A stretch of DNA of 64,000 nt from Urechis unicinctus (Eukaryota; Annelida; Polychaeta; Xenopneusta; Urechidae): positions 12,487,595-12,551,594 of the forward strand of contig CM067349.1 of the NCBI GenBank assembly GCA_034190875.2. The letters run 5' to 3'. Position numbers and translations under genes: made by a program. Under the pieces are notes generated by a model. That model did no database searches, was not told the origin of the DNA, and saw only the letters and a program-made list of their open reading frames with translations. Shown here piece after piece: positions 36,255 through 50,920 of this stretch (the stretch's first letter is position 1; the number at the start of each line of letters is the position of its first letter).

Positions 36255-36620
36255 GAAATGGCTGTCAGTATTTATTCACGGTGTTTTCTACGTTCTTGAC
36301 ACAACAGCACACATGATACGCAAACCAGAGCTGAATATCAATCTACGCTGAGCAATGATGTCGGCAATGAATGCGTCATCCTCCCAAAAAAGGTCATAAC
36401 ATTTACAATATGCAGCATATTATTTTTCCTCATAGAGCTACAGAGCAGCAATAGAGGTTCCAGTTAAAAGTATCTTGACGCCGTGTGTATAAACTGTTAC
36501 TCATCAATTTGCTCTGGTCAGTCCGAGGGTGTCCCGATTAGGCAATACAACAACCACAGTACAATACACACTTGCTTCAACGTCATTTCATTGATAGCCT
36601 GACATGATGCGATCGATATT
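36255..36620. repeat. Old paralogue of 15,815-16,180
   Basis: Partner of the plus-strand segment at 15.8 kb, in the same orientation, with the shared blocks in the same order. It lies about 1.1 kb left of copy B. Confidence 0.65.
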
Positions 36621-37684
36621 GCAGTTTAGATCTTGCAGAAATAATTGCCACTTCTGCAGAAATGCTTCGGTGCTACCCTAATACACAAGATGCATCATAT
36701 AAATCGCAGGGTACGGTCTGTTAGCGTACAATCAATGGAAGAATCGTCAGGTTAATCGCTGTGTACCGTGCAGCAATGCGTTTGATGCCTGAAACATCTT
36801 CAAATATGCTTTGGGATATCGCTAATAGCATGAGCGTTGTCATATATTCATTATCAATTATTCATCGCGCAAAGAAGTAATATCACGAATCATTAGCATT
36901 TTTATGAGATAATTGGTTTTACAGTTTGGTTGAAAATTTCCACGTATTCCTGTTGCAGCATTGTTAAACGTATCATGGACTCGTGGGAAGGTCGTGCTAT
37001 CCTGCCCGCTGCTTTATTAGTTTTATTACAAACAATGGTGCCCAAGTGGAGCATTATCGTTCGTTATTGATCTCATATGTTTAATTTGTACATCAGCCAC
37101 TTATTTCCGACTTTGATAATTTTGCATTACTTAATATATTCACATACAAACCATTTAGGCAACTTTTCTCATATTTGTCCTCTGGGTTTTGCCCGTTGAC
37201 GTTATGTCTCGTGGACGCGTTACCACTGTGATGCGCACCTTGGAAAAAACGACAAAAGCTTGGTTGAAATATGCGACTTTGTAAGATATAATCTTCAGTA
37301 TGGTCTTTTCATTACTAAAATTTGTATATATCTTTGAATTAGTTATTCCTGAGACAACAAAGAGAAAACGCTGGTAGAATTTGATTAAATAAATCGACTG
37401 CAAATAGTTAACGCTGTTATAAATCGGATCTTTAGGGAAAAATTCACAAGGTTAATTCTCAGACCGCTAAGAAAGAGCCGAAAACAACTTACTTTGCGCT
37501 AGTGCCAAACAGCATATCTTAGTAGACAACACATGCAATGTGTCAAAATGGTTGCAACTTCATGCTTTCCATATTGACTGAGCATGTCAGTTTTACTTTA
37601 AGAACGGGCCACCTCGTATTTGGCACGTAGTATCAATAGTACAGTGTAATAAAACTGAGGATAAGGCCATTAAAATCGTGGAAA
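36621..37684. other. No feature recognised
   Basis: AT-rich sequence leading into copy B. It may itself belong to the duplicated unit, since copy A is cut by the window edge at the corresponding point. Confidence 0.4.
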
Positions 37685-38959
37685 ATGTATATATTAACAA
37701 GTAAACCAACAAATTATTAAATTTTCGATCAACCAAAGATAAAGTCAATGCAAAGTGTTGCGATCGGCATATGCATATTAACAGAGGCAACAATGTGGTT
37801 GTGTCATAGGCACACTAATGCGGTTATGTCGATTAAACTAGCTGCATAAGCAGCGCAAACTCGTGCTCTGTTATGTAATGTGCAACATGCTACTCAGCCA
37901 GTTAATTGTAGCCCGTTTCTTTAAATACATCCTTTGTCAGTTATTTCCAGCTACATTGGGAAGTACACAACTATACTCCATGTGCAGTGGCGCTTAAGCC
38001 ACTTAACATGTGCTAGACTTAAGTGTGTTATGCAATGCTCATGGACCCTCTCTGTTGGACAAAGTGCAACAGCATCACGGCATTATTATAGTTGCTGAAC
38101 GGCCATAATTCTGAATGGATACTTTTAGCAACCATCGTCTTTCGTCAAATAGCCATACGTAACTCGGTGCCGTACAAATGACGGCATTCTCGCGGATCAG
38201 TATTCATCCATGTTTTTCATCATAATGGAAATGTATCCATAAGTCAATGGAATCATAGACGTTCAGTTAAACAGCACTCGTGTTATAGGGAATGGTTGTC
38301 CGCAGAATGGCATGCTTTATGTGGTTAGTGCAATGAGTATATACTAAGCCAGACCCCAACCATACAGCATATATGGCGAGGGAATGACCTTTGGTATTAT
38401 GTAGTAAACAAAACAACAAATTCCGCGTCATTGTATGCGTATACGTTAATAAGGACGGTTTGTCGATTGATAATTACCTCGGCCATAGACCCCATGTAGG
38501 CTAGTACGCTTTTGATAATCTCACATAATTAACTTCCTCAATTGAAATTCCACCCAGAACTAAGCGTATGCCATTGCACAAGCATGCTCTGCATCACAAA
38601 GCCTTTGCAGGCATCAATATGCTCTGGATCAATGGTTCTATCGTTTTGTCCCATAACTAACTCCATGCAAATTGTTCAGTCACTCACCTGGTACCGACTA
38701 CTAACCACGAAGGCTGCCTCAGCCGTACTTATAACCATGTATGTTCCTTAAACGACCACTTCCCGATAACGGGCGACGGCGATAGTTTAATGGGCAATAA
38801 GCTGCGGTAAAAATGTAACATAGAATTCTCTTACAAATTTGCAAAAATTAACTATTTACAATAAGCGAATTCACTTGTTCTGAGCGAGGCTAAATGCACA
38901 GCAATGTTTATCCAGTTCTTCAACTAAGATAAAATTGATAACATATATTATTGAGTTAA

Positions 38960-40069
38960 AAGCGGCGTTGTTAGTTGATTCATAAACCAAACGTGAGAAA
39001 GCGTGCACTAAAGCAAATTATTTACTGAGTTAATGGAGATATGAGAGAGCAAATGGCAGGGGTCATCAATCACGAAACCGCAGTGTTCAACGAACCGCTG
39101 GTCTAGTCGGTCCAGTTATAGAGTGGCGTTTATGCTGGCGGCACAATCCGATATTTACTAGCGAGTGAAAAGGCATCACTCTGTAATTGGTGAGCAGCAG
39201 GAAGGAAGTGTCACACACCTGTCAGTAGCTACATTTTGACTGTAAAGTAAACACTGGAGTGCTATACCTTCACTGGGAACCAAATCTAAGGTATTTGACA
39301 ATGCATAGTTGCACCATCAATAACGCTGCAGTAATATGCTTCTGCACGGATCTCACGTATCACCATTGTCACAACGTTATAATACCAAATGAGACATGAC
39401 TTTGGCGTCGGCTTCAAACAGGCAGGCAATGCCGCCAACACACGCACGAGAACCGATTTACATAAAGGAAACAGTTGTTGGATTTTACCTCTAGTTAAAC
39501 ATCACATCGCCGAAGAGAAGATACCGAGGCCATTTATCAATCGGAGAGGAAATAAAATACTAATCTTATCCACTTTCTTGCCTGAAATGGTTATATCTAC
39601 AACCAATACCTCTGCAGCTAGGTCTATGATAGACTGTAGGCACACTCTATATGGCGTTGTAGCTGTAGACGACAATACAATGGGATTTATGGATTGTCGG
39701 ATTCTGTGTAATGAGAGCCTCGTTAAATTTCCTCGGAGCTTTGCTGAACGCTTTTGGGCTGTTATCTTTCAAAACTGGAAATTATATTAATACCAACCAC
39801 CTGCATCAACATATCACGCTATTTAATGCAAATTCAATTGTAGTAACACTGGACGCACGAGAATAGGCTAATATCTTGTTGTATAGTGCTATAGCTTCCA
39901 TTTGATGGCAAGGTAACACCTTGGAGTTTAAAGCTCGCCTTTGATGACACATGAATAACTTACATGCATATTTGGAGGAAACGAATAGAGCTTGATCAAA
40001 TAGCTGATTGGCGGGTACGATTATGTGTTTTTCTAGAATTTGCATTAAATAACATGTATACATATACAT
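38960..40069. other. Segment private to copy B, one unrecognised 133-codon frame
   Basis: About 1.1 kb with no counterpart in copy A, which passes directly into its AT array. It contains a plus-strand ATG frame at 39,389-39,790 (133 codons) with no recognised motif. Whether it was inserted in B or deleted from A is unknown. Confidence 0.5.
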
Positions 40070-40385
40070 ATAAATAAATATATATATATATATATATCAT
40101 TATATATATAGAGAGATATATAATTACATAGAGATATATATGTATATATATATATATTTATAGATATATATATATATATATGATATATATATATATTATA
40201 TATGTATATATATATATTATACATATGTATATAAGTATATATATATATATATATATATCTATATATATATATCTCTATATATATATCTATATATATATAT
40301 ATATATATATATCTATATATATCTCTATATATATCTCTATATCTATATATCTATCTATATATCTATATCTATATATATATATATA

Positions 40386-40436
<51 letters not shown>
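40070..40436. repeat. AT-rich microsatellite (copy B)
   Basis: TA and TATC repeats at the position equivalent to 1,437-1,853; ends in about 55 bp of pure TA. Confidence 0.95.
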
Positions 40437-40437
<1 letters not shown>

Positions 40438-43400
40438 TATGTGCCACACACAGTGAGCTGAGTGAACTAAGGAACTATGTGACACCTCCACCGACCTCAC
40501 ATTCGGCCTTGGATGCTGCAAGGTGTCACAAATATATTCAGATATTTGTTTGATTGCTTCTGGCAAGTACAAAGATTGCAATTTATTCCTGCTGCATGAT
40601 GAATAAGCAGCTGTATGGGCATACTCAGTGGGTCGTATGGCCACAAGGGATCAGCGTGTGTTGTTTTGCTTACTTTACTTATGTTTCAAACACTCTTAAG
40701 GAGGATACAACTTGATATATGTTATTTGACAGTACTTAGCATTTAATCCAGATATATTTCGCCTTGCTTTATGCTTCAGGTATCAAAAAGAATAATGTTC
40801 ACCACATTTGAAAGCGTGTTTAGTTCCCTTTTAATTTCTAACCGTTGTACATTGCCGGTATTGTGGCGGTAAATGGTGCATTCAAACATTTAAATAGTCA
40901 ACACAAGATGTGATTACGACTGATTCAATAGTTAGCAAGCGTCTTATCCCTGAACAATTACGCTTGCAGTATTTTTAACGTTAGAGGGCTCTGGTAGAAG
41001 TCATCATAATGCCGCCTATGTCAACACTATCAACACATTAGAGAATATCATCGCACCCACTTAAGTTGCAGGTTGGGGGCTTGACATCCGTATTATGTAT
41101 GAATTAGTATGTGGCTTATGTTAAAGGGATATTAACCCGCATGTGGCTTCCTCGTCGTGTGGTTATTGATGGCCGAATGCATGATACACGCGGTATACGA
41201 GCATACATAAGGATATCATAGCGTTAGAATGCACGTAATGACGATAGCAATACCTCACGAGTGCATGTTACCATTTTTCCTGCTGGCAGATTATAAGAGG
41301 CTCTCAGTTGGTTGGGATCGCGGAGACCTAAGAGTCATATCAACAGAATAGGCATCGATATTCGATAGTCGGATGTGATGCTCCATGTCCTACATTGAAC
41401 GGTCAAAACCGGAGTACTATCTATCTAAATGACATCCTAATTGCAGGCGCATCATACGGCTAGTAAGATGAAACAAATTAGTCTAGACGGCAACAAAGGA
41501 TACCACAGACCGACGGATCTGTGAAACACAAGTCGGCTTATGAAGATAGATCAATTGTACAAGGATTAGTGTTGGAAATCTTGCAGAATGTTTTGTGCCC
41601 TAAAGATGCTCATCGACAAATGTCTCTATTGCTTATTAACATGCAGTAACGTGACTCGTTTTTAATAGACCGGGATATAGAGAATATGTAACGGGTACAA
41701 TATCTGATGGTCTATAGTTCTATGATGTAAAGTTTCCGTAAAGCCATATCATGTTCAGTAAGACACGACATGGTTTGCACGCATCGGACTGCATTATTCC
41801 TTGATATACTTAACTGCACTAAATATATGATAATAGCCCATACTGCATTTGGATATTCCGGATGTTTTGTCACCTCACTACAATATATTCTGACAACACT
41901 GAGCCAGTTTCTACCCTTGCAACCCTCACTAAGCACAACCACCATAGCCACCGACAAAGGAGCTTCATTCAAATAACAGCATCAATCCTCGAACACTTCA
42001 AACAACCTCTATGTAATTCCCCAGCTTTTAGCAGACCCATTACAGCACTTCAACACCTTTCAAAGTAAACCTATAAAAGACATCTAAGGAGAATCAGAAA
42101 TAAAGAACTACTGATGTTGAAAGTGTCGTCTTCGCTTCCACTAACAAAAAATGCAACCATATTAAATAAAATCATTCAGCAAAACTGAAATTCTAAATGG
42201 GCCTGCCAAGTAGTTTGCACCTCCTACACTTACTTTGGTGTTGAGAGGGTTATTTCCGACTCAACACCCTCTTATATCAACTGAGGCACACATGCGCAGT
42301 ACTGATCATCATAGTTACTCAACCATTATTGCGTCCTCATCGCTGACTGGCGAGTGAGTTTCAAAATCTGTATATCGCTGTAGAATTAATGCAGTTTCGA
42401 TTTCAACCACAAGAGCGAGGTAAATGCCAAGTTACTTCTGCAGTGCGACTCAAACTCGGAGGTAATTGATATCAAATAAATGAAAGTAATTAATAAGCAA
42501 TAAAAGCCGACTGTTATGGTATGTAAATTACAACGTCAGAAGTAAATGGACAGCACGATCTAAGCTCAGGCAGCGCGTTGTTAGTATTGATAACATCAAG
42601 GGCATTTTAGTGGCTCTCACTACATGGGGCCGTTACGATGTTTGCGCAATTCACTGATCCAGGCCGCTGAACGGACGTGACGGGTACAGCATTCACTTTA
42701 GCGTTTGATTTATTTATGAATAAGAGTGAAGTGTAGGCGTTAAATGGACTAGATTTAACTGCTGGTCGTCATTAGGCATTGACAGATCGCCGCATGTGGC
42801 CCGTTCCCGACAATGACAACCACTAACTGGGCTGAGAATTGCTTTTAGAGACGGAGACAAATGGCCGTAGTGCCAATGTGGGCTACGTATGGTTGCTGGA
42901 GTGGGTGAGTTATTTACAAGTGAGGAGGGTAGTTCATATATAGCCATGATGGAGGTAGGTCGACAACCCTGTCCATATTATCCATGCACCGTGTATCCAC
43001 ATGGAATATCTCATGGTAGCCGCACCGCCATCAGAGGGCCAATATCCATCATCTCTTATCTTAATCACTCCTAAGAAAACTAGCATATTAACGGCACCAG
43101 GTGAGCAGGCCGTGGCAATAGGTAACATTCGTCTGGTGGGTCGAGGCGGAGTGCCAAATAACAAATATCACAGTTTGAGAAACCCGATTGTTTCACTCAT
43201 CTCATTGCGAGCTCATTTTATTCGTTGGGCAAGCTGTAGAATGTAAGGGGGACCAAATGTGTTCAACGCTGTGTTTCACACGCAAATTGCATTGTATAGC
43301 TCTTGCAAAAAGGCATTTCTTTTATCAATGGAAACAAACCGTCATGGACAAAGTGATATAAGTATAGACAAAGTGCGGTAAGCAGGTCGCTTTGAAAATG

Positions 43401-43486
43401 TCATCATAAACATTTATAGTTTTGTTTTATAAAATGAAAATGACTTTTTTTTTTGCTCTTGCACGAAGTGGTCATATAAACAGCCA

Positions 43487-44250
43487 TTACATATACAGAT
43501 CAGTGAAATTTTTTCGTTGATGTCGACGGAGCTTTCCTTCTGACACCAGTCGGACTTTAATGGAAAACCATATGGGCTTCTTCTTCATCCAGCCCTTGAG
43601 TTCACCCTGTGTGCCATCCTTCGACTTCGTTGTTTGTCCTGATGGAACGTCTAAACATTCCAACTGGCGGTATCCCAGGTAGTTGATGTGAGCCAGGTGG
43701 TCGAGAGGTAGACGTAGAGCTCCAGAAGCCATGCACACTCAGCTGTTGGGTGAATGGATGTCGAACGATTTTGAAGGTGGGGTCGACATACCATGTCTTG
43801 GCTCAGGACATGATAGCCAGCTAGTGCGGTGACGGGAAGAGCAAATGCCTCTTGCCAATCACGCGGACATCTCTGCAAGCTAAACACAAGAACACATACA
43901 GTATTTGTGAGCATAATTAGAACCAACTGCCCATGCTATTAGGCATCACTGACAATCACTGTGTACACTTAGTAATAATTACATAGTCATCCAGTACCTC
44001 GAATATGAGATCCGTAGGATTCGTAGAGCGTGTGGCCTGTCGGGTGTGTTTGGCCATCCTTAGAGGTTGTCAGGATTGGGTAGATTATTGGCAGACGCAG
44101 GAGCACTATTCGCGTATTCACAAGCACAAGGCATAGTTAATGTGATGACATAACATCATTTGATATGAAATCTAGGGTGGACGGAAGCTGTAACAGATTA
44201 GCACAGAAAAGCAGCATCCGCGACTTTTCACTCCATATAGCAAAAGTGCC
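43487..44250 (-). pseudogene. MULE-type transposase remnant
   Basis: The minus strand encodes SIRTNNEVEGWH at 43,611-43,646, the strongly conserved C-terminal motif of MULE-like transposases of animals. It is preceded by VDPTFKIVRHPF and followed, after a frameshift, by HRVNSRAG and then SPYGFPL, matching the usual RLN-RAG and PFYLL continuation. Further upstream are DWQEAFALPVTALAGY, bounded by TTGCAG and GTATGT that resemble splice sites, and near 44,000-44,080 MAKHTRQATRSTNPTDLIF. Stops and frame changes make it inactive. It is absent from copies A and C, so it entered (or survived) only in copy B. No terminal inverted repeats were identified. Confidence 0.7.
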
Positions 44251-44714
44251 GCGGAAAAGTTCGTCAAATGCATGTTTATTTGCGTAGCATTTAAAGTAAA
44301 AAAACCCGCCAACTACTCTCTGTTATATACGTAGTTACGGCATTTCCATTAGCTAGATTATCCCATTTGCTTTGCCCAGTGTTCTAGGATAATGTTATCA
44401 CGTGGGGAACTCACCCATCTTAAAGCTTTAAAACAGTTAAGCAATGTTTGCTTGATTCTAAACCGATGGTTGCAAAATGATTTCTGACAACAAGAACCCC
44501 CACTACCAATGCAGCTTGCATTACCTGTAGGATTGTTTGAGCCATGCTTGCGCTACATCTGTGAAAATGTGTAAAGCAGTCACTCTCGTACTAACGCGAC
44601 ATGATCAATATCTACCTCATGCCTCATTATCGAACATCAATTGATTGGCAATTCCTGAGTCAGAGAAAAACGTACAACCGAAATATAAATGCACCAGCAA
44701 AAACTACCAATTCT

Positions 44715-45010
44715 TTGTTCTCACTCACCCACTCAATCTCTCACTAACACACTAACTCAATTACTCACTGACTCAATCGCTCACTCAGTCGCTCACTTAC
44801 TCACCCACTCACGCACTCATGCACTCGCTAACTCACTTAATCACTCCCCGGGTCTCTCGCTCACTCTCTCACACATTAACTCGCTCACTCACACTCACTC
44901 ACTAACATATGCACCCATTCACTCATTAACTCACTCACCCACTTGCACACTAACTAATACGTTTACTAACTCACTTGCCCACTTGCTTACCTGCATTCTC
45001 ACTAACTAAC
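44715..45010. repeat. CTCA tetranucleotide array (copy B), degenerate
   Basis: Same flanks as the arrays in copies A and C but longer and with many substitutions (CTAA, CTCG, CACG), so it is the oldest-looking of the three. Confidence 0.9.
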
Positions 45011-48000
45011 CCAAGTACATTCTTTACGTATATTGATTGGTTATCATTTCTGTCAAGTAAAGGGTTGTAAGGGAATCTCATTAGGTGTTGTCCTTGTCCT
45101 CAGATTGTGAGAAAGTTTAAAAAAATATTTTGTTATGAATTCGATATCACTCGTGCTAACAGGAAGAGAATGTACCGCATTTTCAACGGTCAGTTTGTAA
45201 TGCCATTCCAAAAAATAATCGTCGTGTTTTCTTCCATTCGTTTTCAGGTTAATATTACCATCGTTGTGATATCACGTCATACTGTTTTTCAATAAACCAT
45301 CAACATGGCTTATCGCAGCTAATTTTATCATGTTGGAAATATTAGCCAAACCCTGAAGAATATCAATCATCTACAAGCAGCCAAAACAGCATAAAGGAAT
45401 AGCAATAGCTATTTACAGCGATGTGTTATTCCTTCAAGCTATCGGGAATAGTAATTCCTTGAGCTGGCCTAGTAGCCACCATCTTGGATTTAAGATGGCC
45501 GAATTCGTAAGGAATTCTATTGGGACATCGCAAAGAGGACTGAAATTACGACCCTGATATCATTGTTCGCCTTATCTACAATAACAATTTCAACCATACA
45601 TAACCAAGCAAGAATGAAATCACTTCTCTATAGTAATAGGAGCTGTCGAGTAAAAGCTATACTATCTCTGATGGATGACAAATACATAATTAATAACATC
45701 CCCTCGTTCATCGTCATATAGAGCTTGGTCTAAAGTGTAGCTGTCAATCACTTCTGTTAATCTCTACAGTTAAATTCACGTCCGTGTGATAACTTGCATA
45801 CTACACTTGTTAATCCGAACATTTATTCCAGCAAGTTTATTCCTGTGTAGCTATATAATTATCATGTGAGAATGGAATGAAGGTTTTACAATGGATTGGT
45901 TACGCCTGTGAAGACGTATTAGCCGATTCGCTGCATGTCTCCATGTATGTTAGTGAGTGATCCCAATGCTAAGGTCAAGACGTTAAAGATATCATTTAAA
46001 AAATGAACTCACAATCATATCCCCGAAGATATTGTTTCACGCGTATGCTAAGCGTGAAAACTAAAATCCGTGCACTGTTACAGAGCTTGAATTACAGATC
46101 GACCGTAGGAACGACACTGACTATAACAGTGTTTGATTTATTAATATAGCGGAGTGAAATATCACATTGTTGCAAGTGTGCTTATTGCCGCAAGTAATCG
46201 ACACATCAGACACAGTCCAATCAAGGATTGTAATGCACAGTGAGCCGTCTATTGCATTAAAATCATCTGTTTTTCGAGCAAAGAATGATTCAACATTGCA
46301 AAATTCATGTTATTATCTGAATATGGGTTTCTGTGCACCAGCGTACAATACAGAATATACATGAAAGGAATTACAATATTTGTCCAAATATATTACTAAA
46401 ATCACATTAAAATATATATAAATTCAGCAATTCGAACAAATCGTCCAGATTATGATTACAATAAAGGTCGAACATATGTAATCAAGTACCGGTTGCAAAC
46501 ATTTAGCGTGGGTACGGTTTACCAGTTATTCGTGTCCATTACGGATACAATATGAAAATAAAACTGCGGTCATGCATCATTTTCTGGGGTTGAATACCTT
46601 CGTAACCAGTAAGACGTTTGCAGTACAAACCTTCAAGAGGAATGATGCAATAGCTAGGATCATGAATGATATGTTTTCAAATCACATCAACTTGTAATGT
46701 AATTCCTAGCTGCGGGTTATGGCCACATACATTGCACCACCGTCGATATTGGCATAATGTATTTCGCATGAAGGTTAATATGCTATTAACCTCGCTATTG
46801 CTGAAGGCACGTTTACTATTAACGGCCGACGCTTAGTCCTTTTTCGCAATTTAAACTTTTTATGTAGATGGGTATTTCTTAGGCTACCTACAGCGTTTGG
46901 CACGATCCCCCTCATTGACGAGTTGCCGTGAGCGCAAGTTACTTCATCCCTTACGTCATTCGTCGTCGTCAAATGATCTGATACGATAACTGTCATGCAA
47001 CTACAAATGTTTAGCATAATTTTGTTGTTGTTATTCATGTAATATTGCAGCTATATATGCATTCATATGATATGAGGCAGCCACAGTAACTCGAAGTGAC
47101 AACCTCGATGATTTAAGAGATTGCTAGATGCAGGGTTAGTGGTTAGTGTAACATTTGCGGTGTAGTGTTGGTCGAACAACGAAGCAATTGGATCTCGTCA
47201 AGCCTGCTGTTGTACGACATTCTAGCGCACACAAAAGTGCTTATAGGAATTTCCCCCCTGCGTTATTTCTTTTATTTGATCCATGCACTGTTAAGCTCCT
47301 TGCGAAATCCTAAAGCCTAGGAAATTAGGAGTGGATACCTCGCTCAACTGCAAAATCATAAACTCTCCAAAATTACTCGTAATCTTATTATTGATGCTGC
47401 CGCGGACATAATATCAGGCCGTAAGTTCCAATAATTAAAATAAGCCTGAAGCATACATGCATGGATTGATATTCACGGTCGTGGACCTGTACGAGGCGTC
47501 CTACGTTCGGTCTTTGTTTGAATGAATTCGTTTACTTATTAGCACTATGACGGTAGCTACTGAAGTGTAACAGACGATTACCGTATATTTGAGCTAGGTG
47601 GAACGTTATTTGTGTTTGTCTTTGCGGTTACGCGACCTTGATCGGCCATCTAAAAATATTACTGCATTCTTTTTCTACGCCAGGTTATCATAATGTTCCG
47701 TTTTGAGTAGAGGTTCTCTTCTTCTGCAAAAGTTCTGCAGTCGGATGAGGAAATCATTGATGACTTGATAAAGCGCAAACTAATCACTTGGATATTTCCA
47801 TTTAACGATTACATGCTGTCTGATTTCAGTTGTATATATACACGGCTCCTCTTGCTGTGTGCAGTACCAAGTGTATTATGCGCCTCTTAATGTTCATTGT
47901 ATCATGGTTGTACAACATTTGCGACCCATTGTTCTATAGCTATTCCAGAGAGACAGTGTCCACATTGGTTGTCAGCGCAGAACCAAAGTGCTACCCAATC

Positions 48001-50616
48001 CCTCCCCCTTAAATAGCTTGGCCCCAAGGGTTTGTCTACGTGAGGACGTATGTAAATGCATGATAAAGAGCTCTGTATGAGAGTACAGGTAGCTTTTCCG
48101 CAGTCCTTTACTACGTCAGACGCCCGAAAACCATATACACTGTAGCGCGGATCAATCGGCAACGTATTATATGTTCGGGCGGTCACAAATGTTTTCGTTT
48201 TCATCTCTTGATAACAATCTATAAATAAGTAATTACGCAGTTAGCACCACATTATATGTCAGTGCCGTATCACCCGTAAACTTGCAAATGCAAAAAAAAG
48301 CAACATATATGGCTCATAAATTAAATTTACGTGATCTTTGTCGAACATAACAAACGTCCTGGATTTACATGCTTGGAATGCCCAGTAACGTCATTGTGTG
48401 GAGCTAAGCATTCAATCGGGTACTAATTAACGGTATGTGCTAACAGTCATTTTAACTAACATATCTCTGATCATTAACGAAATCAATCGGCGTGGCTGGT
48501 GCAAGTATCTCTTAATGGAATTATCTTGCCCGAGTTTGACCCTAATAAAACAGCCTTTGAAGTGTTTCCGATATGTGTCCACTAAACATATATTGTTGCA
48601 ACCATCTAGTGTTTGCTTTTTGGGAAGTGTGTTGGCATGTTACAATGATCGATTGGGAGCTAGGGAGAACGAGTGAATCAACCAACACATTACGTTCATT
48701 GCATAAATTACCTGCCAAATATGTCACGTTGAGGTTAAATGATCACCTCGCATCTTACATATTCATAATATCTGTAACTTGAAGGTTGAGGGCAATTTCT
48801 TGGAAAACTACCTCTTTGTCAAACGACGCAAAAACAGAGCGCATTGTGAGATGAATGCAATCAACGATGAAGAGCGAAGAATTAATGATTCTTTTCATCT
48901 ACCAAATCGCTGGAAACAAACCTCAACTGGGCAGGCAATATAATTTGGTCCTGTTACCCAATATTGATGAGAACACCAAGTTAAAGGTGAAAGTTGGGAA
49001 CATATACCCACTCAGAACAGTCATATACTATGTTGCTGTCTCAGGTTATCTTAATAGCTCTTGATATCGCAAAAAAGTTCAATGAGACTTTAGGCGAGTT
49101 CAACAAAGTAGCTAAGCAATTGACAATTTGTTTATTCATCTACACACAGCACGGTTGCTACATATATTACAAATGTGCAGAGCATAATATGGTTGTGCGG
49201 TCATTTGACCCCCAGAAATATGCATTAATCAGCAAAATATAGAATTCAAATTGACACTTTGAACAGATAAATCTGATGTCAGAATATATCATTACGAAAC
49301 TTGAAAGTTTGTGCTGTAATTGAAAAGAATTAATGTTAATGTTGGAATTCGACACTTGCTTATCGGACAATGAGCATCCCCGTGGGTGAACGCTGCATAC
49401 ATGCTGCTTTACTGAACGGTTGGACCATTGATGATAACACTTCGTTATACCGTCGATGTGTGGCTTCACTTCAAACAAATGGTTTCACTCGGGATCATCT
49501 AAAGTATATTATGACTGGAGGAACACAAGAACCCCATGGCTGATTGGTGCTTCACGTGAAAATGTAGTAGCAGCTTTGCGTCTTTAAATTGTTCGAAGTA
49601 AGCGGAACGTTATTCAGATCACGTCAATAGGTAATTTTACTCTTAACTGCGGGTCCTAGCCAGGAACAATGTGCTACGTTCGTTATCGGCTCATTGCATT
49701 TCCTAACTAAGGTTAATGGGTTATTAACCGAGCTCTTTTGCAGAATGAGTTGGCTTGTAGGGCAACAAAATTGAATTTCGACGGGTAGAATGCGACATAT
49801 TTGTAGTGTGATAGACGGTCGCACTTTACTATGAGTAACCACTAGGAATAAAAATAAATATATTTATATTATTAACAAATACCAGCGTGGCGATTTGGCC
49901 TTCCATCTATGCCGTTGTGAGCCGCTTTCAGTATCAACTCGTTTTCAATTCTAATACCATTGCTGAAATTGTCCACAGAAAAGGCAAAACATGTGTACTT
50001 TTCACCTTACTTTCCATGCAGACATCATAACATGTACTGCACAACAAGACTAATACATAGGACAAGTAAAACATCCAGCTGGACGCAAACAATCTACACG
50101 TTCAGCTCAAATGTACACAAGTCGCATATTTTCCTGTTCTCAGTTTTATATAGCTCTGATGACGACCAACTACAGGGCTCGTCTCAAAAACCTTCTACAT
50201 TATTTGCAAAGTTGATAAACACTTGCCAACAATTATGGCCAAACTGCTTGAAATAATTGACTTCAACAGGACATTTTCTCCATTACATGAAGATATATTG
50301 TATGCAAAATATCGTATTATTTGCATTGGAGAAAACAAGAGACGGCAATTGATTAACTAACCCTAGCTCCGGTTGTTATTGTCGGAGGAATAGTATATGG
50401 CAAAAAACTAAGAACTTGATCTACACCACCTCCAGTTCCTATGATTCTTAATTGTGCTGTGTTATTAAGCTTAGATGACTCTATTGCTATAACTAAGTCT
50501 TTTATCATGGTTGTTTTGAATCCATGCTGAATGGTAGTATAACATCCCATATTCCTCGTATATGAAGCGTTGAGATCAATGCTACTAAAATTTGCACCAA
50601 ACCTCAGCTCATCCAC

Positions 50617-50643
50617 TCCATCCCCCCACCCCCCACTCCCCAC
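50617..50643 (-). other. G-rich run with G-quadruplex potential
   Basis: On the minus strand runs of 4, 6 and 6 G are separated by AGT and T. The equivalent place in copy C (about 63,737-63,752) has only one run of five. The G runs lie within a 106-codon minus-strand frame (50,353-50,673) that has an early stop in copy C and is probably not a gene. Confidence 0.5.
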
Positions 50644-50920
50644 CAAAAACCCATCTATAGTGCATGCACCCATAATTGGCCGCGATTACCTTGGCATGAG
50701 ATCATGAAGCCAGGAATGGAAGATTCTAACAACACGGTGCTTTCTGTATTTCGTTAATTCGAAGTCGTGACTTACTCGAGTCATGGGTTCAATGTGTTGG
50801 CTATCTGTCAAGATCACACCTAACCTACAACAGTAGTCTTCACACCATAGTGTCATAAATATGTCGTTTACTCTCTTGTAAATCAGTTCTGCAAATTATC
50901 ATTCACCAAAGAAGTGGCCA

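Larger units (their letters stand above)
37685..50920. repeat. Segmental duplication, copy B
   Basis: The most complete copy in the window: it matches copy A from A's first base to A 12,530, and matches copy C onward to the window end (49,250/62,255; 49,960/63,045; 50,690/63,800; 50,918/64,000). Relative to the others it has a private segment at 38,960-40,070, a deletion of about 220 bp at 43,147, and a MULE remnant at about 43,480-44,250 in place of sequence equivalent to A 6,385-7,590. Same orientation as A and C. The true right end is unknown because C runs off the window. Confidence 0.9.

Noticed and set aside
50353-50673. 106-codon minus-strand ATG frame in copy B
   Set aside because: The equivalent frame in copy C has an early stop; no recognised motif.
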